From assembly GCF_004014805.1 (NCBI RefSeq), contig NZ_ATDN01000027.1:1-53459 (forward strand): 53,459 nt of DNA. Direction: 5' to 3'. This stretch comes from Mycolicibacterium elephantis DSM 44368. GTDB taxonomy: Bacteria; Actinomycetota; Actinomycetes; Mycobacteriales; Mycobacteriaceae. Below are positions 16,342 to 26,107 of the stretch, one piece after another (position 1 is the stretch's first letter; each line of letters starts with the position of its first letter). Below the pieces are notes generated by a model. The model had not been told where the DNA came from. It ran no database searches and was given only the letters and a program-made list of their open reading frames with translations. The position numbers were made by a program, and so were the translations under genes.

Positions 16342-17514
16342 ATGACAGTCAGCCGGCTGCAGCCCTATGCGGTCACGATCTTCGCCGAGATGTCGGCGCT
16401 GGCCGCCCGCATCGGCGCGGTGAACTTGGGCCAGGGCTTTCCCGACGAGGACGGTCCGCCGCGGATGCTCGAGATCGCCAGGGATGCGATCGCCGAAGGA
16501 GCCAACCAGTACCCGCCCGGGCTGGGCATCGCGCCGCTGCGGGAGGCGATCGCCGGGCAGCGCAAGAGGCTCTACGGCCGCGAGTACGACCCCGACACCG
16601 AGGTGCTCGTGACGGTCGGCGCGACGGAGGCGATCGCGGCGGCGGTGCTGGGACTGGTGGAGCCCGGCTCCGAGGTGCTGCTGATCGAGCCGTTCTACGA
16701 CTCCTACTCCCCCGTCATCGCGATGGCCGGCTGCCAGCGGCGCGCGGTGCCGCTGATACAGGACGGCGGCGCCTTCCGCATCGACATCGAGGGCCTGCGC
16801 CGCGCGGTCACCCCGAAAACGCGGGCGATGATCGTCAACTCACCGCACAACCCGACCGGCATGGTCGCCGGCGACGACGAGTTGCGGGCACTGGCCCAAC
16901 TCGCCGTCGACGCCGACCTGCTCGTGCTCACCGACGAGGTCTACGAACACCTGGTGTTCGACGGTCGCCGCCACATCCCGCTCGACAGCTACTCGGGAAT
17001 GGCATCCCGCACGGTGACGATCTCCAGCGCGGCCAAGATGTTCAACGTCACCGGCTGGAAGATCGGGTGGGCGTGCGGCACAGCGGATCTCATCGCCGGC
17101 GTGCGCGCCGCCAAGCAGTACCTCTCGTATGTCGGCGGTGCGCCGTTCCAACCCGCGGTGGCGCATGCGCTCAACGCCGAAGAGGCCTGGGTCGCCGCGC
17201 TGCGGGAATCCTTACAGGCCAGGCGTGACAAGCTCGGCGCCGCGTTGACGGACATCGGGTTCGGGGTCGCCGAGAGTTCCGGAACCTACTTTCTGTGCGC
17301 CGATCCGCGACCGCTCGGCTACGACGACAGCGCCGCGTTCTGCGCAGAACTGCCTCACAAGGCCGGCGTCGCGGCCATCCCGATGTCGGCGTTCTGCGAC
17401 CCCGGCGCCGAACATGCCGGCGCGTGGAGCCATCTGGTGCGCTTCGCGTTCTGCAAACGCGACGGCACGTTGGACGAGGCGATCCGGCGGCTGGAAGTGC
17501 TGCGCCCCAAGTAG
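16342..17514 (+). CDS. dapC: PLP-dependent aminotransferase, probable N-succinyldiaminopimelate aminotransferase (DapC-like)
   Basis: A 390-aa fold-type I aminotransferase. Visible landmarks are NLGQGFPDEDGPP near residue 29, the PLP ring-stacking region EPFYDSYSPV, the MIVNSPHNPTGMV Asn, TDEVYEHLVFDG with the PLP-binding Asp, and the Schiff-base lysine in SSAAKMFNVTGWKIGW. The start is ATG 16342; the frame extends upstream through a hairpin and is rejected. It corresponds by position to M. tuberculosis Rv0858c, annotated as DapC of lysine/diaminopimelate synthesis. Sequence alone also allows other substrates (kynurenine or methionine aminotransferase-type), so the DapC role rests on synteny. 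Confidence 0.85.
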   Translation: MTVSRLQPYAVTIFAEMSALAARIGAVNLGQGFPDEDGPPRMLEIARDAIAEGANQYPPGLGIAPLREAIAGQRKRLYGREYDPDTEVLVTVGATEAIAAAVLGLVEPGSEVLLIEPFYDSYSPVIAMAGCQRRAVPLIQDGGAFRIDIEGLRRAVTPKTRAMIVNSPHNPTGMVAGDDELRALAQLAVDADLLVLTDEVYEHLVFDGRRHIPLDSYSGMASRTVTISSAAKMFNVTGWKIGWACGTADLIAGVRAAKQYLSYVGGAPFQPAVAHALNAEEAWVAALRESLQARRDKLGAALTDIGFGVAESSGTYFLCADPRPLGYDDSAAFCAELPHKAGVAAIPMSAFCDPGAEHAGAWSHLVRFAFCKRDGTLDEAIRRLEVLRPK

Positions 17515-17577
17515 CCGCGGCGCGGCGCCGAGATCGACGTTTTGGTGGGATCTACTCGCACTTTTCCGCCGAAATGT

Positions 17578-17595
17578 CCCTTTGGGCGAAAAGGG
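17578..17595. terminator. Short hairpin between convergent genes
   Basis: Arms cccttt (17578-17583) and aaaggg (17590-17595) with a 6-nt loop lie between the aminotransferase stop (17514) and the stop of the convergent SRPBCC gene (17606). Position suits a bidirectional terminator. The stem is short and the T-tract weak. Confidence 0.4.
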
Positions 17596-17605
17596 CACAC
17601 AACGG

Positions 17606-18043
17606 CTACGGGCGTGCCATCACCCGCTGGCGCAGGTTCTCCGTCGCGACGTCGAGCACCATCTTCTTCGCCCGCCGCAGCAGGAACTCGGGAATCGGCG
17701 CAGCCAGATCGATGATGATGTCGAAGCGCACCCGCGTCCGATCCTCGCCGACCGGGGTCAGGTTGTACTCCCCGTGCTGCCCACGCTGCTGCAACGTGGC
17801 CTTGGCATCCCAGACCACCCAGTTGTCGCCCCAGTGATACTCGAGCACTTCCTTATCGGTGATCCCCATGATCTTGAACGTCGCCTTGACGTGGTGCGGA
17901 CGCCCGTCGGGATGGCGGTCGAGCACCTCGGTGTGCTTGTGCACCGAGGACCACGACGGCACCGCCTCGATGTCGGCGAGCGCGTCGAGGATCGCGTCTT
18001 TGGGTGCCTCAAAGACGACTTCTCGCGACGCGCGGACCGCCAT
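17606..18043 (-). CDS. SRPBCC-family (polyketide cyclase/START-like) protein, Rv0856/Rv0857 type
   Basis: A 145-aa single-domain SRPBCC protein, a fold with a deep hydrophobic ligand pocket. It starts MAVRASREVVFEAPKDAILDALADIEAVPSWSS (in parts: SREVVFEAPKD, ADIEAVPSW), the usual pattern of an initial strand followed by the two capping helices. HPDGRPHHVKATFKIMGITD and DRTRVRFDIIIDLAAPIPEFLLRRAKK are shared with the second SRPBCC gene at 25,021. In M. tuberculosis several such genes (Rv0854, Rv0856, Rv0857) cluster beside far. It lies 58 bp downstream of far on the same strand, so co-transcription is likely. Ligand unknown. Confidence 0.88.
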   Translation of the reverse strand: MAVRASREVVFEAPKDAILDALADIEAVPSWSSVHKHTEVLDRHPDGRPHHVKATFKIMGITDKEVLEYHWGDNWVVWDAKATLQQRGQHGEYNLTPVGEDRTRVRFDIIIDLAAPIPEFLLRRAKKMVLDVATENLRQRVMARP

Positions 18044-18101
18044 GGGGCAAAGCGTAGCTAACTCATCGCCCCAGTGTGTCGGGATTTACAGCTAATTAAC
18101 G

Positions 18102-19181
18102 CTACCAGCGAATGTCCTCGATGGGAGTGGTCGCCTGCGGCGGCGGGCCCACCGGAGGCGCCGGCGTGCGGGAGAACCGCGGTGCGGGTGCGGCCTGGTC
18201 GACGCCGTTGGCCTGCACCAGGGTTGACCGAGCGCGCAGGTGATCGTTCTGCGCGGCTTCGGTCCAGGTGAGCACGGGGGTGACGCACGCATCGGTGCCT
18301 GCGAAGATCTCGGTCCACTCGTCGCGGGTTTTGCTCGCAAACCGCTCCGCGAAGAGCTTTCGCATATCGGGAAAAGCCGCGACATCCAGCTGGTTGGGCA
18401 CGTCGTCGGGCGTGAGCCCGAGGCCGTCCAGCAGTTGGGCGAAGAACTGGGGCTCGATCGCCCCGACCGCCATGTACTTGCCGTCGGCGGTCTCGTAGGT
18501 GCGGTAGAACGGGGCGCCGCCGTCGAGCAGAAACGACTCGCGCTCGTCGCGCAGCGTGCCGGTGGACTTCATCGTCCACGCGATCTGCGCCAACAGCGAG
18601 ACGCCGTCCACCATCGCCGCGTCGATCACCTGGCCCTTGCCGGAGCGCTCCCGCTCATACAGCGCCGACACGATGCCCACCAGCACGAGCATCGATCCGC
18701 CGCCGAAGTCGGCGACCAGGTTGAGCGGCGCGACGGGCGGCCGGTCGCGAAAGCCGATGGCCGAAAGCACCCCGGTCTGCGACAGGTAGTTGATGTCGTG
18801 GCCCGCGGTGTGCGCCAGCGGTCCATGCTGTCCCCACCCCGTGATCCGGGCGAAGATCAGCCGCGGGTTGACCGCCGCGCACTCGTCAGGCCCGATGCCG
18901 AGCCGCTCACAGGTGCCCGGGCGGAACGCGTCGATCAGCACGTCGGCCTTGGCGGCGAGATCCAGCAGCGCCCCAGGGTCCTTCTTCACGTCCAGGTCGA
19001 CGACGCGCTTACCGCGGTGCAGCAGATCGACGTTCTCCGCAGGCATCTGCAGCCCGCCGGGTCGTCGCACCCGCACCACGTCGGCCCCGAGATCCGCCAA
19101 CACCATCGCCGCATGCGGACCCGGCCCGATCCCGCCGAGTTCGATCACTTTCACCCCGGCCAGGGGTCCACTGTTCGTCAC
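18102..19181 (-). CDS. far: CoA-transferase family III (CaiB/BaiF), fatty-acyl-CoA racemase-like Far
   Basis: A 359-aa family III CoA-transferase or alpha-methylacyl-CoA racemase-like enzyme. Motifs are PLAGVKVIELGGIGPGPHAAMVLADLGADVVRV (in parts: GVKVIELGGIGPGPHAAM), LIDAFRPGTCERLGIGPDEC, ITGWGQHGPLAHTAGHDINY with the catalytic Asp expected in GHD, and DAAMVDGV. The GTG at 19181 gives exactly the length I remember for M. tuberculosis Rv0855 Far. An ATG at 19265 would overlap the divergent cyclase gene. The family interconverts acyl-CoA stereoisomers or moves CoA between acids. Its neighbours (SRPBCC, fadAB) fit lipid or steroid side-chain metabolism. Confidence 0.88.
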   Translation of the reverse strand: MTNSGPLAGVKVIELGGIGPGPHAAMVLADLGADVVRVRRPGGLQMPAENVDLLHRGKRVVDLDVKKDPGALLDLAAKADVLIDAFRPGTCERLGIGPDECAAVNPRLIFARITGWGQHGPLAHTAGHDINYLSQTGVLSAIGFRDRPPVAPLNLVADFGGGSMLVLVGIVSALYERERSGKGQVIDAAMVDGVSLLAQIAWTMKSTGTLRDERESFLLDGGAPFYRTYETADGKYMAVGAIEPQFFAQLLDGLGLTPDDVPNQLDVAAFPDMRKLFAERFASKTRDEWTEIFAGTDACVTPVLTWTEAAQNDHLRARSTLVQANGVDQAAPAPRFSRTPAPPVGPPPQATTPIEDIRW

Positions 19182-19221
19182 CGAAAGCAACGTAGCCCGA
19201 ACGGTTGACGTCGACGCCAAT

Positions 19222-22200
19222 ATGGTCACTTCCCGGCTCTCGAGGTCATACGCTTGGTCGATCAACCAGCCAGTTGAGGCCGCCGCGGCAGCGGAGAACG
19301 AAGCGACGCCGGGGACGGAGGTTTGCCGGTCCTGTGGAGCTGCGCCTCATGTGGGCGCCCGGTTCTGCGACCGGTGTGGGGCGCCGCTGGCCGCCTCACG
19401 CGACCCGGCGGAATACAAGCAGGTGACGATTCTGTTCGCCGATGTCGTACGGTCGATGGACATCGCCGCCGCGCTGGATCTCGAACGGCTGCGCGAGATC
19501 ATGACCGAACTGGTGGACCGGGCGGCGACCGTGGTGCGTCGTTACGGCGGCAGCGTGGAATACACCGGGGACGGTGTGATGGCGATCTTCGGCGCCCCGA
19601 TCGCGTTGGAGGACCATGCTTTTCGCGCATGCGTAGCCGCGCTCGCCATTCAGGAGGAGACGAACCGGCTGGCGGCCGACGTGCAGCGCCGCGACGGTGT
19701 CGCGCTGCGGTTGCGGGTGGGGTTGAACTCCGGGCAGGTGATCGCCGGGGAGATCGGCTCGGGTGCGTTGGGTTACGCCGCGACCGGTGAACCGATCGGC
19801 TTCGCCCAGCGGATGGAGTCGGTGGCGCCCGCCGGCGGGGTGATGCTCTCGGAGTCGACGGCACGGTTGGTCGAGCATCTGGTGGTGCTTGCCGACCCGG
19901 AGTTCGTGCGCATCAAAGGGGCCGAGGAACCCGTGCGGGCGCGACGGCTTCTGGAACTGAGCTTGCGGGACCGCCTGGTCGGCCGCGCCGAAGTGGGTCT
20001 GGTCGGCCGCAGCTGGGAGATGGCGGCCCTCGACGCGCTTCTGGGCTGCACCATCGATGGCCGCGGGGGCGTGGTGAGCGTGGTGGGCCCCGCCGGCATC
20101 GGCAAAAGCCGGGTGGCGCGCGAGACCGCAGCGCGTGCGGCCGGTCGCGGAGTCCAGGTGTACTGGGCATTCTGCGAATCCCACGCCAGCGACGTCCCCT
20201 TCTATGCCGTGGCCCGCCTGTTGCGCGAGACCAGCGGTGTCGCCGGACTTGACGACGCCGCCGCCCGCACCCGGCTTCAAACCCGGTTGCCCGACGCCGA
20301 CCCCGAGGATCTCCTGCTGCTCGAAGACTTGCTCGGCATCGCCGACCGCGAGGTGCCGCGGCCCTTGATCGACCCGGACGCGCGACGGCGCCGGCTGACC
20401 GCACTGATCAACACCACGGCGTTGACGGGCACCGAACCGACGCTCTACGTCATCGAGGACGCGCACTGGATGGACACCATCAGCGAGTCGATGCTGGCCG
20501 ACTTGCTCAGCGTCATTCCGCGAACCTCCTCGATGGTGCTGATCACCTCTCGGCCCGAGTACCAGGGAAAGCTCACGCAAGTGCACGGTGCCCAGACGAT
20601 AGCGCTTGCCCCACTGGCTGATTCGGATACCGAGGCGATGCTCGGACAGCTGCTGGGGTCTGATCATTCAGTGAGCGGACTGGCATCGGTCATCGCCGAG
20701 CGGGCCGGGGGCAACCCGTTCTTCGCCGAGGAGATGGTGCGTGAATTGGGTCAACGCGGCGTGCTGGCCGGCGAAACCGGAAAGTACATCTGTCACGCGG
20801 ACGCCGCCGATGTCGCGGTGCCCCCGACCGTGCAGTCGACCATCGAGGCACGCATCGATCGGCTCGCCGTCGCTGCCAAGCGCACTCTGCACGCGGCATC
20901 GGTGATCGGGGCACGGTTCGAGGCGAAGTGGCTTGCGGCGCTGGGCATCAACCCGGTGATCGACGAACTGCTAAGCGCGGAGCTCATCGATCAGGTGAGG
21001 TTCACGCCCCATGCGGAGTACGCCTTCCGCCACCCGTTGATCCGCGCGGTGGCCTACGAATCACAACTGAAATCGGACCGCTCAGAGTGGCACCGGCGTC
21101 TGGCCACCGCAATCCAAGAGTCCGAACCGGATTCGGTGGAAGACAACGCGGCGCTGATCGCCGAGCATCTGCACTCCGCCGGCGAACTGCACGCCGCGTA
21201 TCACTGGCACATGCGTGCCGGCGCCTGGTCGACGAACCGCGACGTCGCCGCCGCGCGGGTGAGTTGGGAGCGAGCACGCCAGATCGCCGATGCGCTGCCC
21301 GCTGACGACCCTGAGCAACTGTCGATGCGGTTCGCTCCTCGAACCACGTTGTGCGGCACCGCATGGCGGGTCCACATGGAAATCGCCGCGGCCAGCTTCG
21401 ATGAACTACGCGACCTGTGCACCGCTGCCGGAGACAAGGCGTCGTTGGCCATCGCGATGGCGGGTTTGGTGATGGATCACACCTACCACGCCCGCATCCG
21501 CGAGGCCTCGCAACTGGCTTCGGAAGCCATGGCGCTTGCGGAGTCGATCGGCGACCCCGACCTGACGGTGGGGTTTTCCCTGCCAGTCATCTACGCCAAG
21601 ATCGAAAGTGCGGAGTGGGCCGACGTGCTGCGATGGTCCCAGACCGTCATCGACCTCGCCGGAGACGACCCCTCCAAGGGCAACCTCATGGTGGGGTCTC
21701 CGCTGGCGGGTGGCGAATGCGCGAACGACGCTGGGCCTGGCGTTGGTACATCGCCACACCGCGACCGAACGCGACCGCGGCCAACGACTGCTCACCGACA
21801 TGAGCGACGTCTTCGTGCGGCGCGAACACAATCAGGCAGAGCTGCCGATCCTCACCGCCTACGTGGCACGCGAGACGGCTCGGCAGGGTAACCCCGACGA
21901 CGCAATCCCGCGCATCCGTGCCGCCGTTGACGAACTGTTCCGCGAGGGGCGGCTGCTGTGTTGGACCGTAACCGCGACGGCCCTGCTGGTGGAGACCCTG
22001 CTCGACCGGAACGCCGAGGGCGACGTAACCGAGGCGACGGCAGCCGTCGAGCGGCTGGCGCAGGCTCCCACCGACGACGGCACTGCGGTGCGCGACATCT
22101 GGCTCCTTCGGTTACGGGCTCTGCTGGCGCGCGCGGCCGGCGACCTCGATGGTTACGCGCACCTTCGCGACCGCTATCGCGCGATGGCCGAGGAGCTCGG

Positions 22201-22252
22201 CTTCGACGGCCATATCGCCTGGGCCGAGTCGATGGCCGAAACCATCGGGTAG
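19222..22252 (+). pseudogene. Class III cyclase / AAA-ATPase / TPR-like regulator, broken by a deletion and frameshift
   Basis: The 5' frame (from ATG 19222) encodes a zinc ribbon (C35, C38, C49, C52), a class III nucleotide cyclase domain (residues about 65-240) and a STAND-type ATPase with Walker A GPAGIGKS at 289-296 and Walker B YVIEDAHW at 409-415. A long helical region follows. After GSPLAG (about 21,694-21,711) this frame runs into nonsense and stops at 21,891. The family sequence resumes in another frame from about 21,713 as ARTTLGLALVHR and continues to TAG 22252. From memory of the mycobacterial Rv1358/Rv0891c-type family, roughly 80 residues normally separate these two points, so a deletion plus frameshift is likely rather than a one-base read error. 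The cyclase site is also odd: metal Asps D74 and D117 and Arg197 remain, but the Lys is Glu113, the Asp is Glu190 and the Asn is Gly193. Confidence 0.8.
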
Positions 22253-22355
22253 CCCACGTTTTCGCGTAGGTGGTCGCCGGTCGGTCCGGCGAGATTCTCA
22301 GTGGTGCGCTACTGAAGCCGGTGGGCACCAGATAGGTGACAGTGCTGCGGATTGT

Positions 22356-24971
22356 CTAGCGCCCGTTGAGATTGCGACGCGGCAGAATGTTGGCCAGTTC
22401 GTCGCGGCTGGTCGTCCCGGTCTTCATCATGGCCCGGTAGATATGGCTCTCGACGGTGCGCACGGATAGCGTCAGCCGTTCGGCGATCGCCCGATTGGAC
22501 AGTCCCTCACCGACAAGCATCACGATCTCCGCTTCTCGATCGGTCAGCGGCAGCGCCTCTGAGGCCTGGCGCAGCGCAGGGGTTCTGATGCCACACTGTG
22601 CTGCCAGTGCTTCCGCTCGCGCCGAGCAGCCAAGCGCGGATCCGCGCTTGTCGTGGCGGCGGTACACCAGCGCGGCGTGGGCGGCCGCGTCAACCGCCGC
22701 GACCCGGTCACCCATGCTCTCGAAATCCTCTACCAACGAAGCCAATTGACCCGCGTCGCCGTCGCTCAAGGCCGCGGCGAACCGTGCCGCCAGCCCGACC
22801 CTGGGCCCGTCGACCACCGACTCGAGCTCCTGCAAGCGCGCGGCGCACGTTCGATCTCCGAACTGCACCGCGGTCTGCAGACACAGCACCTCGGCTCCGA
22901 ACTGTCCTTTCGCCGAGCATCGTTCGGCCGCTGCGCGCATATCGGCGATCGCCTCGCTGACGGCCCCCTGACCCGCGGCTACCCACGCCCGCGCGAGACT
23001 TCGCTCGAAGTCCAGCGGCCGGAACCGGCGTTGCACCTTCTCCGCCGTAGCAAGCGCGGCTGCCGCCTCCGCCGTCGCTCCGCGCATCGCCAACGCGGTC
23101 GCGTGCGGGAAGAGGTATCGGTAACCCCAACCGAGCGGATGCGACACCGACAGTCCGTCGACCGCGCACTCCAGCAACGAACAGGCGCTCGACAGATCCC
23201 CCGCGCCGAGCGCGGCGCGTCCGGCGATCGCGGCGCCGAGCAGTTGCGCGGCCCCTGGCAGGTCCGCCGCCTGCTGACGGGCACGTTCAGCCACCTCACG
23301 CGTTCGCTCCACGTCGCCGGCCAGCAACAGCGCACTGACTTCGGCGTCGGCGATGTTGAACCTCATGTGCGGGGCATCCAGCGTCCGAGCGGCGACGTCA
23401 TGGCCTGCTTCTGCAGTCGCAACGGCCTCGTCGGCACGACCCGCGTCGGCCGATATCTGTGTCAAGACCCACGACACTTCGGCACCGACAACGGGGATAT
23501 CCTCCAGCGCAAGCTGTTTGGATACTTCTATCGCCTTGGCCGGCTGATCCATCGCAAACCAGTAGACCGTGACGAAGGCGTCGACGTAGGCGCGCGCATC
23601 GGCAAGTGCGCTACCAGCGGCCTCATCGATCAGCTCCTTGGCCCGTGCGGGATCGCCCAACGCCCACAATGTGTTCGAGCACCTCAGGAACGCCAGTTTG
23701 GCGCGGTCGCGACCGGTGAGCTGATCGGCGCGTATTCCGGCGAGCACCGCCTCTGCCTCCTCGCCGCGGCCCAACCACGACAAGGCGTGCGCGCGAACAA
23801 AATTGGGTTCAGCACCCGCCCCCGCCTTGATCGCAGCCTCCGCAAGCCGGTCGGCCAAAGCCAATTCCCCCAACCACACAGCACCGTACGCGGCTTTCAC
23901 CAGCAACTCCGTGTCCGGAGCGAGGTCGGATTCGAGGCTCAACGTCGCGCGACGCACGACGCCCCGGATGTCGTCAGGATCGGTTGAGGCGGCGAGTTCC
24001 GTTGCGACCAGTCCGCGTAGCCGTCGCAGCCGGCTCAGCGGCGCCCGACTTCGGCGTACCTCGCCGTACAACGGATGCGCCAGCCGCGCTTCGATACCGT
24101 CGCCTGCGGCCTCGAGGGTGACGAGGCCTCGGGTTTCGGCCTCCTCGACGGCGACGGCATCGGTGATCCGTGTCAGCGCTGCGAGTTCGAGTGGCTCCCC
24201 GACAGCGAGGACGTCGATGACGTCGCTGACCGGAGCGGGAAGGGCTCCGATGCGGGACTCGAGCAGTTCGATCAGTCCCGGAGGCATGACAGGATCACCG
24301 GTCCAGCGCCAGCGCTCGTTCTCCTGGACGAGCCGACCGCCCGCCACTTCCTGCTCGATGATGTTCTTCAGATACAGCACATTGCCGCGGGTGAGCTGCC
24401 ACAGTCGTTGTGCGGAGTCGGGATCGACAGGCCCGGTCAGCGTCGCCGACAACAACGCGGTTGTTTCGTCGAGCGTCAGTTGTTCCAGATCGATCCGGTC
24501 GAACCGGTTCTTCGTCCATATCTCCTGGATCCCAGGTGGAATCGATTCCCCGTCTCGAATGGTGAAAATCACTTTCGCCGCGTCGCGCTGCACGATCTGA
24601 TGCACGACAAAGGTCGACAGGTCATCGAGCAGGTACACATCGTCGACCCCCAGAACCACCGAGGCGCTGTCCGAAGGCGCGGTCAGCGATTCGATCACCC
24701 CACGCAGCAACGCGAAGGTGTCGGTGACATCCGAAGGAGCCCACGCCGTGAAGGCACCGAGCGGTATCGCCCTTGCCGACGCCGCACCGCCGGTCCAGCG
24801 CGTCTCGTATCCGCGTGAGGCAGCGGCCGACAACGCCTCACGGGCGATCCGGCTTTTCCCTGCGCCCTCCGGTCCGCAGATGAGCACACCCGAGACGTCC
24901 GGTGCCGAGATGGCCGCCTCGATGGCGAGCATCTGCTTCGTGCGGCCGACCAGCGGCCACGACAACTCCAC
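22356..24971 (-). CDS. Large STAND-ATPase regulator with C-terminal LuxR-type DNA-binding domain (LAL-like)
   Basis: An 871-aa LuxR-family regulator. Residues 1-250 hold an AAA/STAND ATPase with Walker A GPEGAGKS at 33-40 and Walker B VVLGVDD near 105-111. Residues 330-790 are Ala-rich paired helices of TPR type, probably a sensor or scaffold. The end is a classic LuxR HTH: LTDREAEIVMLVGEGLSNRAIAERL then SVRTVESHIYRAMMKTG (quoted in parts). It is intact, convergent with the broken cyclase/ATPase, and shares that protein's general architecture of ATPase plus helical repeats. Such proteins are transcription activators with unknown ligands. The SRPBCC gene lies 49 bp downstream of the start on the opposite side and is not obviously co-transcribed. 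Confidence 0.92.
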   Translation of the reverse strand: MELSWPLVGRTKQMLAIEAAISAPDVSGVLICGPEGAGKSRIAREALSAAASRGYETRWTGGAASARAIPLGAFTAWAPSDVTDTFALLRGVIESLTAPSDSASVVLGVDDVYLLDDLSTFVVHQIVQRDAAKVIFTIRDGESIPPGIQEIWTKNRFDRIDLEQLTLDETTALLSATLTGPVDPDSAQRLWQLTRGNVLYLKNIIEQEVAGGRLVQENERWRWTGDPVMPPGLIELLESRIGALPAPVSDVIDVLAVGEPLELAALTRITDAVAVEEAETRGLVTLEAAGDGIEARLAHPLYGEVRRSRAPLSRLRRLRGLVATELAASTDPDDIRGVVRRATLSLESDLAPDTELLVKAAYGAVWLGELALADRLAEAAIKAGAGAEPNFVRAHALSWLGRGEEAEAVLAGIRADQLTGRDRAKLAFLRCSNTLWALGDPARAKELIDEAAGSALADARAYVDAFVTVYWFAMDQPAKAIEVSKQLALEDIPVVGAEVSWVLTQISADAGRADEAVATAEAGHDVAARTLDAPHMRFNIADAEVSALLLAGDVERTREVAERARQQAADLPGAAQLLGAAIAGRAALGAGDLSSACSLLECAVDGLSVSHPLGWGYRYLFPHATALAMRGATAEAAAALATAEKVQRRFRPLDFERSLARAWVAAGQGAVSEAIADMRAAAERCSAKGQFGAEVLCLQTAVQFGDRTCAARLQELESVVDGPRVGLAARFAAALSDGDAGQLASLVEDFESMGDRVAAVDAAAHAALVYRRHDKRGSALGCSARAEALAAQCGIRTPALRQASEALPLTDREAEIVMLVGEGLSNRAIAERLTLSVRTVESHIYRAMMKTGTTSRDELANILPRRNLNGR

Positions 24972-25020
24972 GCAGCGAGCCTAGAAGCGGCCGAACCACT
25001 TCACGCGGTATTTCTCGACT

Positions 25021-25464
25021 TCAGCCGCCCTTTTTTACCTTGAGAACCTGCTTGCGCAGCCCGTCGGTGGCCGTCTCCATGGCGCCCTTGATGGCGCGCT
25101 TGAGGACGAACCCGGGCAGGGGCACCGCCAGGTCGATGCTGATGTCGAACCGGACCTTGGTCTTGTCGCCGTCGCGGGTCAGCGTGTACTTGGCGTCCTG
25201 AGCCTTCAACTGTCCCGCCGAGATCAGCGTCCAACTGGCGCTGGTATCGGTCCAGGTGTACTCGACCACCTGTTCGTCGGTGATGCCCGCGGACTTGACC
25301 TTCATCTTCACCCGACGGGGCCTGCCGTCGTCGTATGACTCCAGCACCTCGGCGCCTTGATACTGCGAGGACCACGTCGGCGTCGCTTCGACGTCGGCGA
25401 TGACGTCGAGAATCTCCTCGGGACTCGCCTCGATCACGACCTCACGGGAATCGCTGGTAGCCAT
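25021..25464 (-). CDS. SRPBCC-family protein, Rv0854-like
   Basis: A 147-aa START/SRPBCC-fold protein, the same length I recall for M. tuberculosis Rv0854. It starts MATSDSREVVIEASPEEILDVIADVEATPTWSS (in parts: SREVVIEASPEEI, ADVEATPTWSS). VMKVKSAGITDEQVVEYTW-like and DKTKVRFDISIDLAVPLPGFVLKRAIKGAMETATDGLR segments parallel the paralogue at 17,606, so the two arose by duplication. In M. tuberculosis Rv0854 lies beside far; here two large regulators are inserted between. Cytoplasmic; ligand unknown. Confidence 0.88.
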   Translation of the reverse strand: MATSDSREVVIEASPEEILDVIADVEATPTWSSQYQGAEVLESYDDGRPRRVKMKVKSAGITDEQVVEYTWTDTSASWTLISAGQLKAQDAKYTLTRDGDKTKVRFDISIDLAVPLPGFVLKRAIKGAMETATDGLRKQVLKVKKGG

Positions 25465-25525
25465 GGCGTGACGATAATCGCGCCGCCGGTTACCCGGGCG
25501 GCTTTGGAGCGCTTACCGTCAGGGC

Positions 25526-25969
25526 ATGGAGATGTGGGAATTGGTGGCGCGCGAGCGGATCAGAGACACGCTAGCCCGGTACAACTGGTCCGGCGACGCG
25601 ATGCGGCTCGACGACCTCGCGGCCGCGTTCTGCGAGGACGGCGAGCTGGAGTTGCGGGGCTCAGAGTCGGTGCGCGGCCGGCGCGCCATCGTCGACTTCC
25701 TCGGCGGCGCCGTCGCGGCCCCCAACGCGGCGGCCGAGGCGTCCAGCGTGAAACGCATCGTGCGGCACAACGTGACCAATATCCGCTTCACCGAAGTGAC
25801 GCCGAAACAGGCGCGAGTTGCGTGCTATTTCACCGTTTTCACCGAGATCGGGCTCGACCACTTCGGCCGCTACCGCGACGAGTTCGTACCCGTCGACGGG
25901 GAGTGGCTGATTCGCCATCGCTTCGTCTCCACCGACTGGAGCGCGCCGAACTCGACGATGGCGCGCTGA
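25526..25969 (+). CDS. SnoaL/NTF2-like protein
   Basis: A 147-aa protein with the NTF2-like fold pattern: N-terminal helices MEMWELVARERIRDTLARYNWSGD, then DDLAAAFCEDGELEL, a GRRAIVDFLGG helix, and strands RHNVTNIRFTEV, ACYFTVFTEIG and EWLIRHRFVSTDW. The Tyr and Asp in RYNWSGDAMRLDDL are where catalytic residues of steroid isomerase or dehydratase members usually lie. No catalytic assignment is possible. Divergent from the SRPBCC gene with 61 bp between starts. A second ATG two codons in is an alternative start. Confidence 0.82.
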   Translation: MEMWELVARERIRDTLARYNWSGDAMRLDDLAAAFCEDGELELRGSESVRGRRAIVDFLGGAVAAPNAAAEASSVKRIVRHNVTNIRFTEVTPKQARVACYFTVFTEIGLDHFGRYRDEFVPVDGEWLIRHRFVSTDWSAPNSTMAR

Positions 25970-26107
25970 CGCGGCTCGCACGCCGCGCCTCGCCGCCTCG
26001 CGAGATGTACACGAGGGCCGTGGTTGCGGCGTCGATCACGACCCTGGTGTGCAGTTCGCGAAACCGGAGTCGCATCTGCGGGCTTCGCGTCGGTAGGCTC
26101 GTCAATC

